Assembly (NCBI GenBank): GCA_000224765.2
Contig: AGAU01000193.1
Coordinates: forward strand, 1 to 64,000
DNA length: 64,000 bases
DNA from: SAR324 cluster bacterium JCVI-SC AAA005
Lineage (GTDB): Bacteria > SAR324 > NAC60-12
Direction of reading: 5' to 3'
A program made the translations under genes and the position numbers. This document shows, piece after piece, positions 8,675-16,560 of the stretch. The notes below the pieces were generated by a model that saw nothing but the letters and a program-made list of their open reading frames with translations, did not search any database and was not told the DNA's origin. Every line of letters starts with the position of its first letter. Positions within the stretch are counted from its first letter, which is position 1.

Positions 8675-8901
8675 ATTTTAATGAAAATCGTACTCCGATA
8701 TTTGGAACTGATCAGGTCATAGATGGTGTGGTTGGTGCATCAGGTCAGACTATCTCAGTCCTCGGGATAAATTTATTTGGAATCAGTTATTTACTATCTT
8801 TTTATTCCAAGTACTCTCCTAACAACAAAATATTCAATTGTAACGTTAGTTACAAAGCACGCCAACACTCCATAGAATGGATTCTAAACCGGAGAAAACT
8901 T

Positions 8902-9672
8902 ATGGTATCAGTTCTCAAGCTTACTACCGAAAAATTAAATCTTAATTCAATAATCCAATTAATTGTCAGCATCCTTATTATCTGTATGATGTTAGCTTCT
9001 TGCAGTTCTGTAAGGAAAAGCCCAAGAAACAATCTTCCCTACAGTTCAAAGCCCTATGAACCTAAGTCATATGGTATCAAGGACAAAAATCCCCAGCTGT
9101 GGAATCTGAGTAATGCTCGCGTTAATTCATACGTCCAGCGCTACAGCAAAACTAAGACGGTGGAAACCTGCTTGCAGCGGTCACGACAAAATGGGTACTT
9201 GAAATACATCCATCGGATTTTTTATGATCGCCGGTTGCCTCCAGAATTAGCTCACCTTCCAATGGTCGAATCATGTTTTGATGCAAAAGCCAAATCCAGA
9301 ACTGGTGCATTAGGAATGTGGCAATTTAATGATATCACTGCCGAGGAATTTAATTTGGATCAGGGTATCTTGGTTGATGACCGGTATGATTGGAAAAAAT
9401 CTACCCGGGCAGCAGCCGAATATTTTGATCGTCTTGGAAAGCGTTTCGATTACGACTGGGCTCTGGCCCTCGCAGCTTACAATGGTGGACCAAACTACCT
9501 TGCCAAGACAATGAAGCAGCAGGGTAAAAATGATTATTGGGACCTTAAACTTCGTGAAGAACCAAAAAATTATGTTCCCAAGTTCCTCGCCATGCTGCAG
9601 GTCGCCAAAGATAAGCACCCCTCCTTATACTATCAAGGTGCGCCAAAGTTCTGGATTGTAGCTGCAAACTGA
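8902..9672 (+). CDS. MltD-like lytic transglycosylase lipoprotein
   Basis: 256-residue lipoprotein with a family 23-type (SLT) lysozyme-like domain that cleaves peptidoglycan with 1,6-anhydro product formation. The lipobox L-A-S-C places the lipidated Cys at residue 34. The catalytic Glu is in V-E-S-C-F (E123), followed by G-A-L-G-M-W-Q-F (135-142), A-L-A-A-Y-N-G-G and N-Y-V-P-K-F-L-A. A GGAG at 8891-8894 sits 7 bases before ATG 8902. The frame is open further upstream to 8728, but that part would put 58 unrelated residues before the signal peptide. No LysM repeat follows, so it is shorter than E. coli MltD. The 227 bp before it hold nothing I can name. Confidence 0.85.
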   Translation: MVSVLKLTTEKLNLNSIIQLIVSILIICMMLASCSSVRKSPRNNLPYSSKPYEPKSYGIKDKNPQLWNLSNARVNSYVQRYSKTKTVETCLQRSRQNGYLKYIHRIFYDRRLPPELAHLPMVESCFDAKAKSRTGALGMWQFNDITAEEFNLDQGILVDDRYDWKKSTRAAAEYFDRLGKRFDYDWALALAAYNGGPNYLAKTMKQQGKNDYWDLKLREEPKNYVPKFLAMLQVAKDKHPSLYYQGAPKFWIVAAN

Positions 9673-9729
9673 GTCCTTTAACATTCCTAAGCTTAGTTTA
9701 TGAACAACCGCTACGTATACTCCCTTTAC

Positions 9730-9745
9730 TGGCAGACTGCATGCA
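9730..9745 (+). promoter_or_regulatory. Candidate sigma-54 (-24/-12) promoter for the flagellar operon
   Basis: TGGCAGACTGCATGCA has the GG and GC dinucleotides exactly 10 bases apart, with a TGGCA element and a TGCA close to the consensus TGGCACG-N4-TTGCW. It ends about 80 bases before the fliL ATG. Sigma-54 control of flagellar middle genes is common in Gram-negative bacteria. A short A/T-rich hairpin (GAAAAAAT/ATTTTTTC, about 9760-9779) lies between it and the gene. Confidence 0.5.
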
Positions 9746-9825
9746 CCTTGCATTTGCGGAAAAAATCCCATTTTTTCGTAGATTCCTCTGTAATTGCGCA
9801 CTCATCACTCTGCAGGAGTTAGGAC

Positions 9826-10314
9826 ATGGCTGAAGAAGGCGGCGGCAAGAATAAATTAGTTCTGATCATTGTAGCAGTCGTTCTGCTGATTGTGATCGGC
9901 GCTGTAGCCTTTTTCCTGCTCTCTGGTGGGGAAGAGGAAGAGGGAGAAATTCCAGAAGAAGAGTTACCAGTAACGGAGACTGTCGAGCCTCTGGAAGTTC
10001 CGCTCTTTCTACCTTTGGAAAGTTACGTTGTGAATCTAAAAGACGGAAGACGCTACTTGAAGGCAACAATTCAACTGATGATGAGTGACCCTGCCGCAAT
10101 GGCCTACCTCCAAGGAAGGATGGTAGAAGTTAAGGATGCTGTACTTTCAGAAATGCAGACGCTATCTGCTGAAGACGTAGCGCAATCTGAGGCGAGAGAG
10201 TCTTTAAAGTTAAGGTTGATCAATGTGATTAGCGGCCTCTTCCCAACTAAACCTGATTGGGAGGATCCCGAACCAATCCGTAAGGTGCTCTTCGAGGAGT
10301 TTGTGATTCAGTGA
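9826..10314 (+). CDS. fliL: Flagellar basal-body protein FliL
   Basis: 162 residues. One membrane segment (about 10-33) is followed by a very acidic linker (G-G-E-E-E-E-G-E) and the periplasmic FliL domain, with S-Y-V-V-N-L-K-D-G-R-R-Y-L-K and a C-terminal L-I-N-V-I-S-G-L-F-P. FliL sits around the stator ring of the flagellar motor and supports torque. A GGAG at about 9814 precedes the ATG. It is the first gene of a run of flagellar genes on this strand and is followed after 22 bp by a FliL paralogue. Confidence 0.9.
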   Translation: MAEEGGGKNKLVLIIVAVVLLIVIGAVAFFLLSGGEEEEGEIPEEELPVTETVEPLEVPLFLPLESYVVNLKDGRRYLKATIQLMMSDPAAMAYLQGRMVEVKDAVLSEMQTLSAEDVAQSEARESLKLRLINVISGLFPTKPDWEDPEPIRKVLFEEFVIQ

Positions 10315-10336
10315 TCCATGAAGATTCTGATCTCCA

Positions 10337-10789
10337 ATGAAATTGCTTCGACTTTCCTCAATCCATCTACTTTTGCTTGCAATTGTCGCTTTATTTCCAA
10401 GTGGTTGCCAAAGCGGAGATGAGACAGAAGCACCCCAGAAGGTTTTAAGAGAGGGACCACCACCACTTGATGATCCTACATACATGAGTCTTGGCACATT
10501 TGTCGTTAACATGCCAGATGGCAAATACTATCTTAAAACGACGATGTCCCTTGCCTTCACGGACTCTGGGCCAATGGAGTGGATGAATGCTCGCATCCCA
10601 CTAGTGAAGGATATGATCATTCGGCACTTACAAAGTATCTCAGTTGAGCAATTGGAAGACTTAAGGTATCGGCAAATTTTGAAAAATGATCTTATGATCA
10701 GACTAAATTCTCTTTTTCCGAATGAACCTCCTTGGGACGATTTAGACCCAGTAAAAAGAATTTTATTTACAGAGTTTTACAAACAATAA
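10337..10789 (+). CDS. FliL paralogue exported as a lipoprotein
   Basis: 150 residues. The C-terminal domain aligns with the preceding FliL: F-V-V-N-M-P-D-G-K-Y-Y-L-K-T-T, and L-M-I-R-L-N-S-L-F-P near the end, and both finish with a V/I-K/R-x-(I/V)-L-F-x-E-F step. The membrane anchor and acidic linker of FliL are replaced by a signal peptide with lipobox (F-P-S-G-C, then Q-S-G-D), so this copy should be lipid-anchored in the periplasm. Tandem duplication followed by a change of anchoring is the simplest origin. Its role at the motor is unknown; a partner or regulator of the stator-FliL ring is an inference. Confidence 0.8.
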   Translation: MKLLRLSSIHLLLLAIVALFPSGCQSGDETEAPQKVLREGPPPLDDPTYMSLGTFVVNMPDGKYYLKTTMSLAFTDSGPMEWMNARIPLVKDMIIRHLQSISVEQLEDLRYRQILKNDLMIRLNSLFPNEPPWDDLDPVKRILFTEFYKQ

Positions 10790-10810
10790 TTTTGAAAATT
10801 TTGAAGTTTA

Positions 10811-10833
10811 AAGATGCACTAAGGGGGCATCTT
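10811..10833 (+). other. Hairpin immediately upstream of fliN
   Basis: AAGATGC (10811-10817) can pair with GCATCTT (10827-10833) around a 9-nt loop. An A-run and the fliN ribosome-binding site (AAAGG) follow directly. No U-tract follows, so it is not a standard terminator. It could be an RNA-processing or translation-control element, or chance. Confidence 0.3.
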
Positions 10834-10846
10834 AAAAAAAGGATTC

Positions 10847-11263
10847 ATGGCGAGTGATTTTGAAAATCTGGATGATTTAGATTGGGCAGATGTCGAAGGC
10901 GAGTTGGAAGCCAATCGCGACGCAATTTTAGCAGAAGCACAAAATGCAGAAGCACCTTCCGACATTGACAGTCCTGCCCCAGCAGGTCCGATAAATGTGG
11001 CCTCAGAGTTGGACATTGACTTCCTCTTGGATGTACAATTGAATATTCAGGTTGAAGTGGGTCGTTCCCAAATTCGAATCGAAGATCTCCTAGAGTTGGA
11101 TCAAGGTTCAATCGTAGAACTACAAAGTGCTATTGGAGAACCACTTGACATTCGAGTGAATGAAAAACTTGTTGCTCGTGGAGAAATTGTCGTGATAAAT
11201 GATAAATTTGCTGTCCGTATTACTGACATAATTAGTCCGGATGATCGTTTTGCCGCACTCTGA
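10847..11263 (+). CDS. fliN: Flagellar motor switch protein FliN
   Basis: 138 residues. An acidic N-terminal extension (about 50 residues) is followed by the SpoA/FliN domain: L-L-D-V-Q-L-N-I-Q-V-E-V-G, L-L-E-L-D-Q-G-S-I-V-E-L, G-E-P-L-D-I-R-V-N-E-K-L-V-A-R-G-E-I-V-V and F-A-V-R-I-T-D-I-I-S. FliN forms the lower C-ring and binds CheY-P. It lies in the usual order before fliO and overlaps it by 23 bp, indicating co-translation. Confidence 0.93.
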   Translation: MASDFENLDDLDWADVEGELEANRDAILAEAQNAEAPSDIDSPAPAGPINVASELDIDFLLDVQLNIQVEVGRSQIRIEDLLELDQGSIVELQSAIGEPLDIRVNEKLVARGEIVVINDKFAVRITDIISPDDRFAAL

Positions 11264-12527
11264 GAAGAAACTCACAAATCGTTTCCGAATCTGGTTTATA
11301 TTATTTGGAACAATTGTTTTAGCCGTGGCTACACTTCCCAAACTAGAAGCAGCCCCATATACGCTTCAAGAAATTAAACTGGCTTCCCTTTCTCAAGCAG
11401 AACAAATCAGACTACAATTTGACGGAGCCTATCCAGACGAACCGATAGTTAATTTTGAACCAGGAGCCCTTTCAGTTCGCTTTGTAGGAACGAAGATGGC
11501 AGATGAGTTAGGGACCGAATTGACCCCACCTAAAGAGTCACTGATTCGAAATGTATTGGTCTCACAACCAGCCATGGCGGAATTTGTCCAAGTAGATATT
11601 CTATTCAATAGCTCGCGAATGGCTTTGGGAAATCCTGAGGTCTGGCGTGAAGGTAACCGAATTTTCCTTGATTTGCAGTTTCTTAATTTAGTAGACCTCC
11701 AGACAAATACTCTCACACCCTCAGCAACTCTAACAGATGAAGTCGGCAAAAGAGTTCGTCAGGCTGATCCATTCCCATCTACTTTCACCAGAGCAAAACC
11801 AGAACTTCCTGCTGAAGTAATTAAAGGGTTAGATAAAATCCCTGTACAGGCAGATACCAAAATGGAATTAGTTTCTGCAACCCCGGATCAGGATTGGTCT
11901 TCAGCTTTGCTTGGCTTATTGGTTGCGCTCATCTTGATTCTGGCTCTGATTTATGGATTGGCTTGGATCTATGGAAGATTTCTATCTGGGAAGTTTCCGA
12001 TGTTGGAAAACCAAGTCAACACAAGACAGGTTTCTGTTTTCCACTTGGGCCCAAAGCAAAAAGTAGTCGTATTGGAAATAAGGAAACAGCTATTTGCTTG
12101 TGGAGTCACACCACAAAGCATTAATTTGCTTACTAAATTAGATGCTGAAAATGAACAAACTTATTTGAATGCTCTTGATCTAGATGGTGGTCAGGTAAAC
12201 GTTGATCATGCAAGATTAGATTTTTTAAAGACTTTAGAGAAAGCCCGTAAGCGTGCAAATTCTAATGAATTAGAACAGATAATTCCAGAGAATGAAAAAA
12301 TCGCCCAAGATCGGATACCGAAAATAGTGGCAACCAAAACCAAAGATATACCTGAAAGTGAAACAAGGGTACCCGAGTGGACCAATTCTCGAGTCGTTCG
12401 CTCGAACGTATACGCACCGATTGGAGCTGGCTATCCGGTGAAACCAGTCGACCTAGAGGGGTCAGCCATGGAGGGGTTCGCAGGAAAATTAACCTCTAGG
12501 TTGAAGACACTGAAACCAATTCGATAA
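11241..12527 (+). CDS. fliO: FliO with a long N-terminal periplasmic region
   Basis: 428 residues. The N-terminal signal/membrane segment is followed by about 110 residues resembling an AMIN-like beta domain (I-R-L-Q-F-D-G-A-Y, then V-D-I-L-F-N-S-S-R-M-A, R-I-F-L-D-L-Q-F-L). A second membrane segment follows (L-L-G-L-L-V-A-L-I-L-I-L-A-L-I-Y-G), then the cytoplasmic FliO core (V-S-V-F-H-L-G-P-K-Q-K-V-V-V-L-E-I). FliO assists assembly of the FliP-FliQ-FliR export gate. It is several times longer than E. coli FliO because of the added N-terminal domain and a charged C-terminal tail. Position between fliN and fliP supports the call. Confidence 0.85.
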   Translation: MIVLPHSEKKLTNRFRIWFILFGTIVLAVATLPKLEAAPYTLQEIKLASLSQAEQIRLQFDGAYPDEPIVNFEPGALSVRFVGTKMADELGTELTPPKESLIRNVLVSQPAMAEFVQVDILFNSSRMALGNPEVWREGNRIFLDLQFLNLVDLQTNTLTPSATLTDEVGKRVRQADPFPSTFTRAKPELPAEVIKGLDKIPVQADTKMELVSATPDQDWSSALLGLLVALILILALIYGLAWIYGRFLSGKFPMLENQVNTRQVSVFHLGPKQKVVVLEIRKQLFACGVTPQSINLLTKLDAENEQTYLNALDLDGGQVNVDHARLDFLKTLEKARKRANSNELEQIIPENEKIAQDRIPKIVATKTKDIPESETRVPEWTNSRVVRSNVYAPIGAGYPVKPVDLEGSAMEGFAGKLTSRLKTLKPIR

Positions 12528-12536
12528 TTTCTCATT

Positions 12537-13304
12537 TTGACACCAGTGAAGCGAAACTTCTGGTGGGTCTGTATTCTGATTCCTTTTTTTCTATTCGAAA
12601 TTGGAACCTTAAAAGCGCAGTCGCCCATCCCCGGAATCAACATAAGTGTTGATCAAGCAGACACTCCCTCGCAGGTAGCAACAACCCTGCAGATCGTATT
12701 TCTGCTTACTCTGCTGACATTGGCTCCTGCATTATTGATCATGACCACTTCATTCACTCGGTTTGTCATAGTCTTCTCTTTTCTAAGACAAGCGCTGGGA
12801 ACACCTCAGACTCCATCAAACCAAATTGTTGTGGGGTTGGCTCTCTTCCTGACAATTTTTGTTATGATGCCTGTCTACCAGGATATCAATGAGAATGCCC
12901 TACAGCCGTATTTAGATAACCGAATTACACAGGAAATCTTTCTGGAACGAACTTCGGTTCCAGTAAAACGCTTCATGCAGCAATACACTCGTGAGAAAGA
13001 TCTCGCTCTCTTCATGAAAATCTCCAACCTTCCTCGGCCTCGAACGATTGATGATGTTCCGGTTTGGGTCGTAATTCCTGCATTTGTCTTGAGTGAATTG
13101 AAGACTGCTTTTCAAATTGGGTTTGTGATCTACATACCCTTTTTAGTGATTGATATGGTAGTGGCCTCAGTTCTGATGGCCATGGGTATGATGATGTTGC
13201 CTCCAATTATGATTTCATTGCCGTTCAAACTGATGTTGTTTGTTTTGGTCGATGGATGGCACCTGCTTGTTGGCTCTATGGTCAAAAGCTTTGTTCCCAT
13301 TTAA
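12537..13304 (+). CDS. fliP: Flagellar export gate protein FliP
   Basis: 255 residues with a signal peptide (cut likely after L-K-A-Q) and the FliP/SctR signatures: T-S-F-T-R-F-V-I-V-F-S-F-L-R, P-S-N-Q-I-V-V-G-L-A-L-F-L-T, and a C-terminal M-A-M-G-M-M-M-L-P-P near the last membrane segments. FliP forms the core of the type III export gate in the inner membrane. The start is a TTG at 12537; no in-frame ATG fits the signal peptide better. Confidence 0.95.
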   Translation: MTPVKRNFWWVCILIPFFLFEIGTLKAQSPIPGINISVDQADTPSQVATTLQIVFLLTLLTLAPALLIMTTSFTRFVIVFSFLRQALGTPQTPSNQIVVGLALFLTIFVMMPVYQDINENALQPYLDNRITQEIFLERTSVPVKRFMQQYTREKDLALFMKISNLPRPRTIDDVPVWVVIPAFVLSELKTAFQIGFVIYIPFLVIDMVVASVLMAMGMMMLPPIMISLPFKLMLFVLVDGWHLLVGSMVKSFVPI

Positions 13305-13313
13305 GTATTTCTA

Positions 13314-13586
13314 ATGACAGAAGCAGTGGTTGTTTCCCTGATGAACGAAGCAATGCGAATGACAGCCTTGCTATCAGCACCTTTATTGCTGGGCGCTCTG
13401 GTAGTGGGTTTGATCATTTCAATCTTTCAGGCTGTTACCCAAATTCAGGAGCAAACACTGGCTATCATACCAAAAATGGCAGCAATTCTATTAATATTCG
13501 CACTGTTGTTTCCTTGGATGCTTTCTCAGGCAACAACTTATATGAACTCACTTTTTTCAAACTTTCCTACCTTCCTTGGCCTCTAA
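13314..13586 (+). CDS. fliQ: Flagellar export gate protein FliQ
   Basis: 90 residues with two membrane hairpins, the expected size for FliQ/SctS. Typical sequence: E-A-M-R-M-T-A-L-L-S-A-P-L-L-L-G-A-L-V-V-G-L, then S-I-F-Q-A-V-T-Q-I-Q-E-Q-T-L and P-K-M-A-A-I-L. It packs around FliP in the export gate. FliR, normally the next gene, does not follow here; a GTPase gene overlaps its end by 11 bp instead. Confidence 0.95.
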   Translation: MTEAVVVSLMNEAMRMTALLSAPLLLGALVVGLIISIFQAVTQIQEQTLAIIPKMAAILLIFALLFPWMLSQATTYMNSLFSNFPTFLGL

Positions 13587-14802
13587 GGACAAATCAGCCT
13601 CTTCGCTACGGAAAGCCCGAAATTGGATCAGGAATAAAATTCTTTTTCCAACAGTAGATGAGGAGGTTTATCGAAAAAGCCTAAAAAACATTCGAGAGAT
13701 ACTTCCGGTTCCTGTCATCTGGATCTTGGGCAAGACTCAATCTGGTAAAACATCCATCATTCAAGCTTTGACAGGCCACTCTCGGGCAGAGATCGGAAAC
13801 GGTTTTCAACCATGTACGAAAACCTCCTCACTGTTTTCATTTCCAAGTGAACAAACACCCATTGTCCATTTCCTAGATACTCGCGGTCTTGGTGAAATCG
13901 GCTATGATCCTCAAGAGGATATGCAATTGCACCTACGAGGATCACACCTTTTAATTGTAGTTGTAAAGGTCATGGACCATGGACTGGAACCCTTGAAGAA
14001 TGCTTTGAAGATCATTTGTCCAAAGAGACCAAATTGGCCAGTTTTGGTAGTACAAACAAATCTTCACGAAGGCTACCCTGAAAAACAAACAGAACACATC
14101 ATTCCATATCCCTATGAAAATCATGAAGCCATTGATTCTATTCCTCAAAACCTAGTAAGATCGCTCAAATTTCAGCAACAAGAATTATCTGAGTGGGCAA
14201 AGGAATTTGTAGCTGTAGATTTGACCCACCCAAACGATGGGTACACTGATTCAAATTATGGTTTGAATGCACTTTGGCAAAGAATTGAAATACTGCTACC
14301 AACAAGCTTGCAAGAAATGATTCAAGGTACACCTTCCTTACATCGGGCATTACAAGATATACATAGCCACTCTGCACATCAGCAAATCATTGCTCATTCT
14401 TTGCTGGCTGGGGGAGTTGAGTTGCTTCCAATTCCACTGGTCAGCTTACCAATGGTTGCCTCGATCCAGGCAAAGATGTTCCAAGCTTTAGCTTCAATTT
14501 ATAAACAACAAGTAAGTTGGCGTAGTTTCGTGGATTTCTTAAGTGCTGTTGGACTAGGAATGATGCTGCAAATTGGAGGAAGGGAGCTCATAAAATTCAT
14601 CCCCGTTTACGGAACTATTGTTAGTTCACTCTACACAGCAGCAGCTACATATGCTCTAGGTAAAACAATGTGCCTATACCTTCATCATCAACGGCTTGGG
14701 AGTTTACCTAATGTAGATGAGTTACGTGAAATTTATGAATCACAGTTTCAGGAAGGGCGAAAAATATTAGAGAAATTTATCCCAAAAAAGAAAAAAGAAT
14801 GA
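13576..14802 (+). CDS. P-loop GTPase with C-terminal DUF697-like membrane region
   Basis: 408 residues. The P-loop G-K-T-Q-S-G-K-T-S is at 52-60, preceded by a hydrophobic strand, and the G3 motif D-T-R-G-L is at 101-105. The expected N/T-K-x-D motif is replaced by a V-V-Q-T-N-L-H segment, so guanine specificity may be relaxed. The second half (about 260-380) is hydrophobic with alanine- and glycine-rich helices (L-L-A-G-G-V-E-L-L-P-I-P, then F-I-P-V-Y-G-T-I-V-S-S), like DUF697/YcjF-type regions in membrane-associated GTPases. It ends in a lysine-rich tail. The TTG start overlaps fliQ, so it is probably translated with the flagellar operon. A part in flagellar assembly or placement is an inference. 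Confidence 0.75.
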   Translation: MASKDKSASSLRKARNWIRNKILFPTVDEEVYRKSLKNIREILPVPVIWILGKTQSGKTSIIQALTGHSRAEIGNGFQPCTKTSSLFSFPSEQTPIVHFLDTRGLGEIGYDPQEDMQLHLRGSHLLIVVVKVMDHGLEPLKNALKIICPKRPNWPVLVVQTNLHEGYPEKQTEHIIPYPYENHEAIDSIPQNLVRSLKFQQQELSEWAKEFVAVDLTHPNDGYTDSNYGLNALWQRIEILLPTSLQEMIQGTPSLHRALQDIHSHSAHQQIIAHSLLAGGVELLPIPLVSLPMVASIQAKMFQALASIYKQQVSWRSFVDFLSAVGLGMMLQIGGRELIKFIPVYGTIVSSLYTAAATYALGKTMCLYLHHQRLGSLPNVDELREIYESQFQEGRKILEKFIPKKKKE

Positions 14803-14887
14803 ATTCCAAAAAGTCGTGTAGCTCCAATCAAACGACTGTGATAAATTTTTATAAAAACTTTCTTCCTTTTGGAGTATTCGAAAAATT

Positions 14888-16060
14888 ATGCATGACGATA
14901 CAAGAGTAGTTCACTCAGGTAGAAATCCAGCATCTTTCCATGGAGCAGTAAATCCACCAGTTTATCATGCCTCTACCATTCTCTCAGAAACTGTAGAAGA
15001 ATTTGAGGAACGTGGAAGAACTACAGAGCTAGCACGCCACACCTCCTATGGACGAAAAGGCAGTCCAACGTCATGGGCTTTAGAGGATGCTATTGCCGAG
15101 TTGGAGGGAGGATTCGCATGTCTCACTTTTCCATCTGGTATAGCAGCGGTTGGCAATGCACTTCTTGCCTTTCTGAACGCTGGGGATCATTTGCTGATGG
15201 TAGATAGTGTTTATGGACCCACAAGAGATTTCTGCAACAAATATTTAGCGCGTTTTGGTATAGAAACAACATTCTATGATCCTTGCATTGGAAGTGGTCT
15301 CAAAGAACTAATTCGAACGAACACCAAACTACTTTTCCTGGAATCGCCTGGTTCCCAAACTTTTGAAGTTCAAGATGTCCCGACCCTGAGTACGATTGCT
15401 CACGCTCACCATCTCGTCGTGATGATGGACAACACTTGGGGAACTCCACTTTTCTTTAAAGCCTTTCAAAACGGAGTGGACGTATCCATCCAAGCTGGAA
15501 CTAAGTATATTGTTGGCCACTCAGATGTAAGTCTTGGTTCGGTAACCACAACCCGTCAATTTTGGCCAATCTTGAAGAACGCTGCTTGGCAATTAGGGCA
15601 ATGCAGTGGCCCCGATGATCTTTATCTGGCCCAACGGGGATTGAGAACCATGTCGGTGCGGCTAAGCAGGCATCAACAAAGTGCGTTGGATATTGCAGGT
15701 TGGTTGCAAAAACAGCCCGAGATCAAACGGGTACTATACCCTGCCCTTCCAAGTGATCCTGGATATTCGATTTGGCAAAGGGATTTTTTAGGAGCTTCCG
15801 GGTTGTTTGGGGTAGAATTAAACCCTTGTGCCCCCAGGGGAATCAATCAGATGCTTAATGGGATGGAGCTTTTTGGGATGGGATATTCATGGGGCGGTTT
15901 TGAGAGTTTAATCCTGCCTACTAACCCAAAATCAATGAGAACGGCGTCACCTTGGCGCTTTGAAGGGCCGCTTTTGCGGCTTCACATCGGGCTGGAAGCC
16001 CTTGATGATTTGCGCTCCGATTTGGAAGCTGGCCTCAAAAGATTGAGAGAGGCTTCCTGA
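14888..16060 (+). CDS. metC: Cystathionine beta-lyase
   Basis: 390-residue PLP enzyme of the Cys/Met metabolism family. Motifs: N-P-P-V-Y-H-A-S-T near the start, the phosphate/PLP-stacking segment F-P-S-G-I-A-A (81-87), D-N-T-W-G-T-P (181-187) and the PLP lysine in A-G-T-K-Y-I-V-G-H-S-D (K206). The W in D-N-T-W and the family sequence favour MetC over cystathionine gamma-synthase. It releases homocysteine, ammonia and pyruvate from cystathionine. A GGAG near 14870 precedes the ATG. It interrupts the flagellar genes: a FliN-like gene follows after 31 bp. Confidence 0.88.
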   Translation: MHDDTRVVHSGRNPASFHGAVNPPVYHASTILSETVEEFEERGRTTELARHTSYGRKGSPTSWALEDAIAELEGGFACLTFPSGIAAVGNALLAFLNAGDHLLMVDSVYGPTRDFCNKYLARFGIETTFYDPCIGSGLKELIRTNTKLLFLESPGSQTFEVQDVPTLSTIAHAHHLVVMMDNTWGTPLFFKAFQNGVDVSIQAGTKYIVGHSDVSLGSVTTTRQFWPILKNAAWQLGQCSGPDDLYLAQRGLRTMSVRLSRHQQSALDIAGWLQKQPEIKRVLYPALPSDPGYSIWQRDFLGASGLFGVELNPCAPRGINQMLNGMELFGMGYSWGGFESLILPTNPKSMRTASPWRFEGPLLRLHIGLEALDDLRSDLEAGLKRLREAS

Positions 16061-16091
16061 GACGACGCAGACCCTCACATTGGAGTGAAAG

Positions 16092-16487
16092 ATGCGTTAC
16101 CTTGACTATGCCGATTTAGCAAATCCTCGAAAAGAGGATTCTTACCACACCTATGACTTCCTCAAAGACGTCCCAGTAATCGTCAGCGCTGAAGTTGCTC
16201 GAAAAAACATGACGATTCGAGAAATCCTCAGTCTACACAAAGGATCTACAATTGGATTCGATAAGCTGTTGGGGGAACCAATTGATATGGTAGTTGTAGA
16301 CAAAAATCCGGCTCGACAGCGAGTCACTGCTCGTGGAGAAATTGTGGTTCTCAATGAACGCTACGGATTCAGGGTTACCTCTGTAGAAAGCACTCAAGAG
16401 AAAAAATCCTCTGAGATAGTCCATCTAGATGCCGAAATGAATGATGAACCAGGAGGTTCTCACTTCCCTCTGGGATTTCATAGATAA
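16092..16487 (+). CDS. Second FliN/SpoA-domain protein
   Basis: 131 residues. The centre matches the FliN SpoA domain: V-P-V-I-V-S-A-E-V-A-R-K-N-M-T-I-R-E-I-L-S-L, then G-S-T-I-G-F-D-K-L-L-G-E-P-I-D-M-V-V-V and A-R-G-E-I-V-V-L-N-E-R-Y-G-F-R-V-T. It aligns well with the FliN at 10847-11263 but has a short N-terminal region and an extra 30-residue C-terminal tail. It may be a C-ring component of the FliN/FliY kind. It lies directly behind metC with no flagellar gene adjacent. Confidence 0.82.
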   Translation: MRYLDYADLANPRKEDSYHTYDFLKDVPVIVSAEVARKNMTIREILSLHKGSTIGFDKLLGEPIDMVVVDKNPARQRVTARGEIVVLNERYGFRVTSVESTQEKKSSEIVHLDAEMNDEPGGSHFPLGFHR

Positions 16488-16560
16488 AATTAAAATATTC
16501 TGAGCAAAATGAAATTATTTTATTTACATGACAAATTGGACGCATTTGCCAGGAATTCGG

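Noticed and set aside
8728..8901. Upstream extension of the lytic transglycosylase reading frame
   Set aside because: It would put 58 residues before a complete lipoprotein signal peptide; a GGAG 7 bases before ATG 8902 marks the true start.
10811..10833. Transcription terminator before fliN
   Set aside because: The hairpin has no T-run on either strand and the operon clearly continues; it is listed only as a hairpin.
13256..13657. 133-codon plus-strand frame over the end of fliP and all of fliQ
   Set aside because: It is a shifted reading of fliQ, whose own frame matches the FliQ family over its full length.
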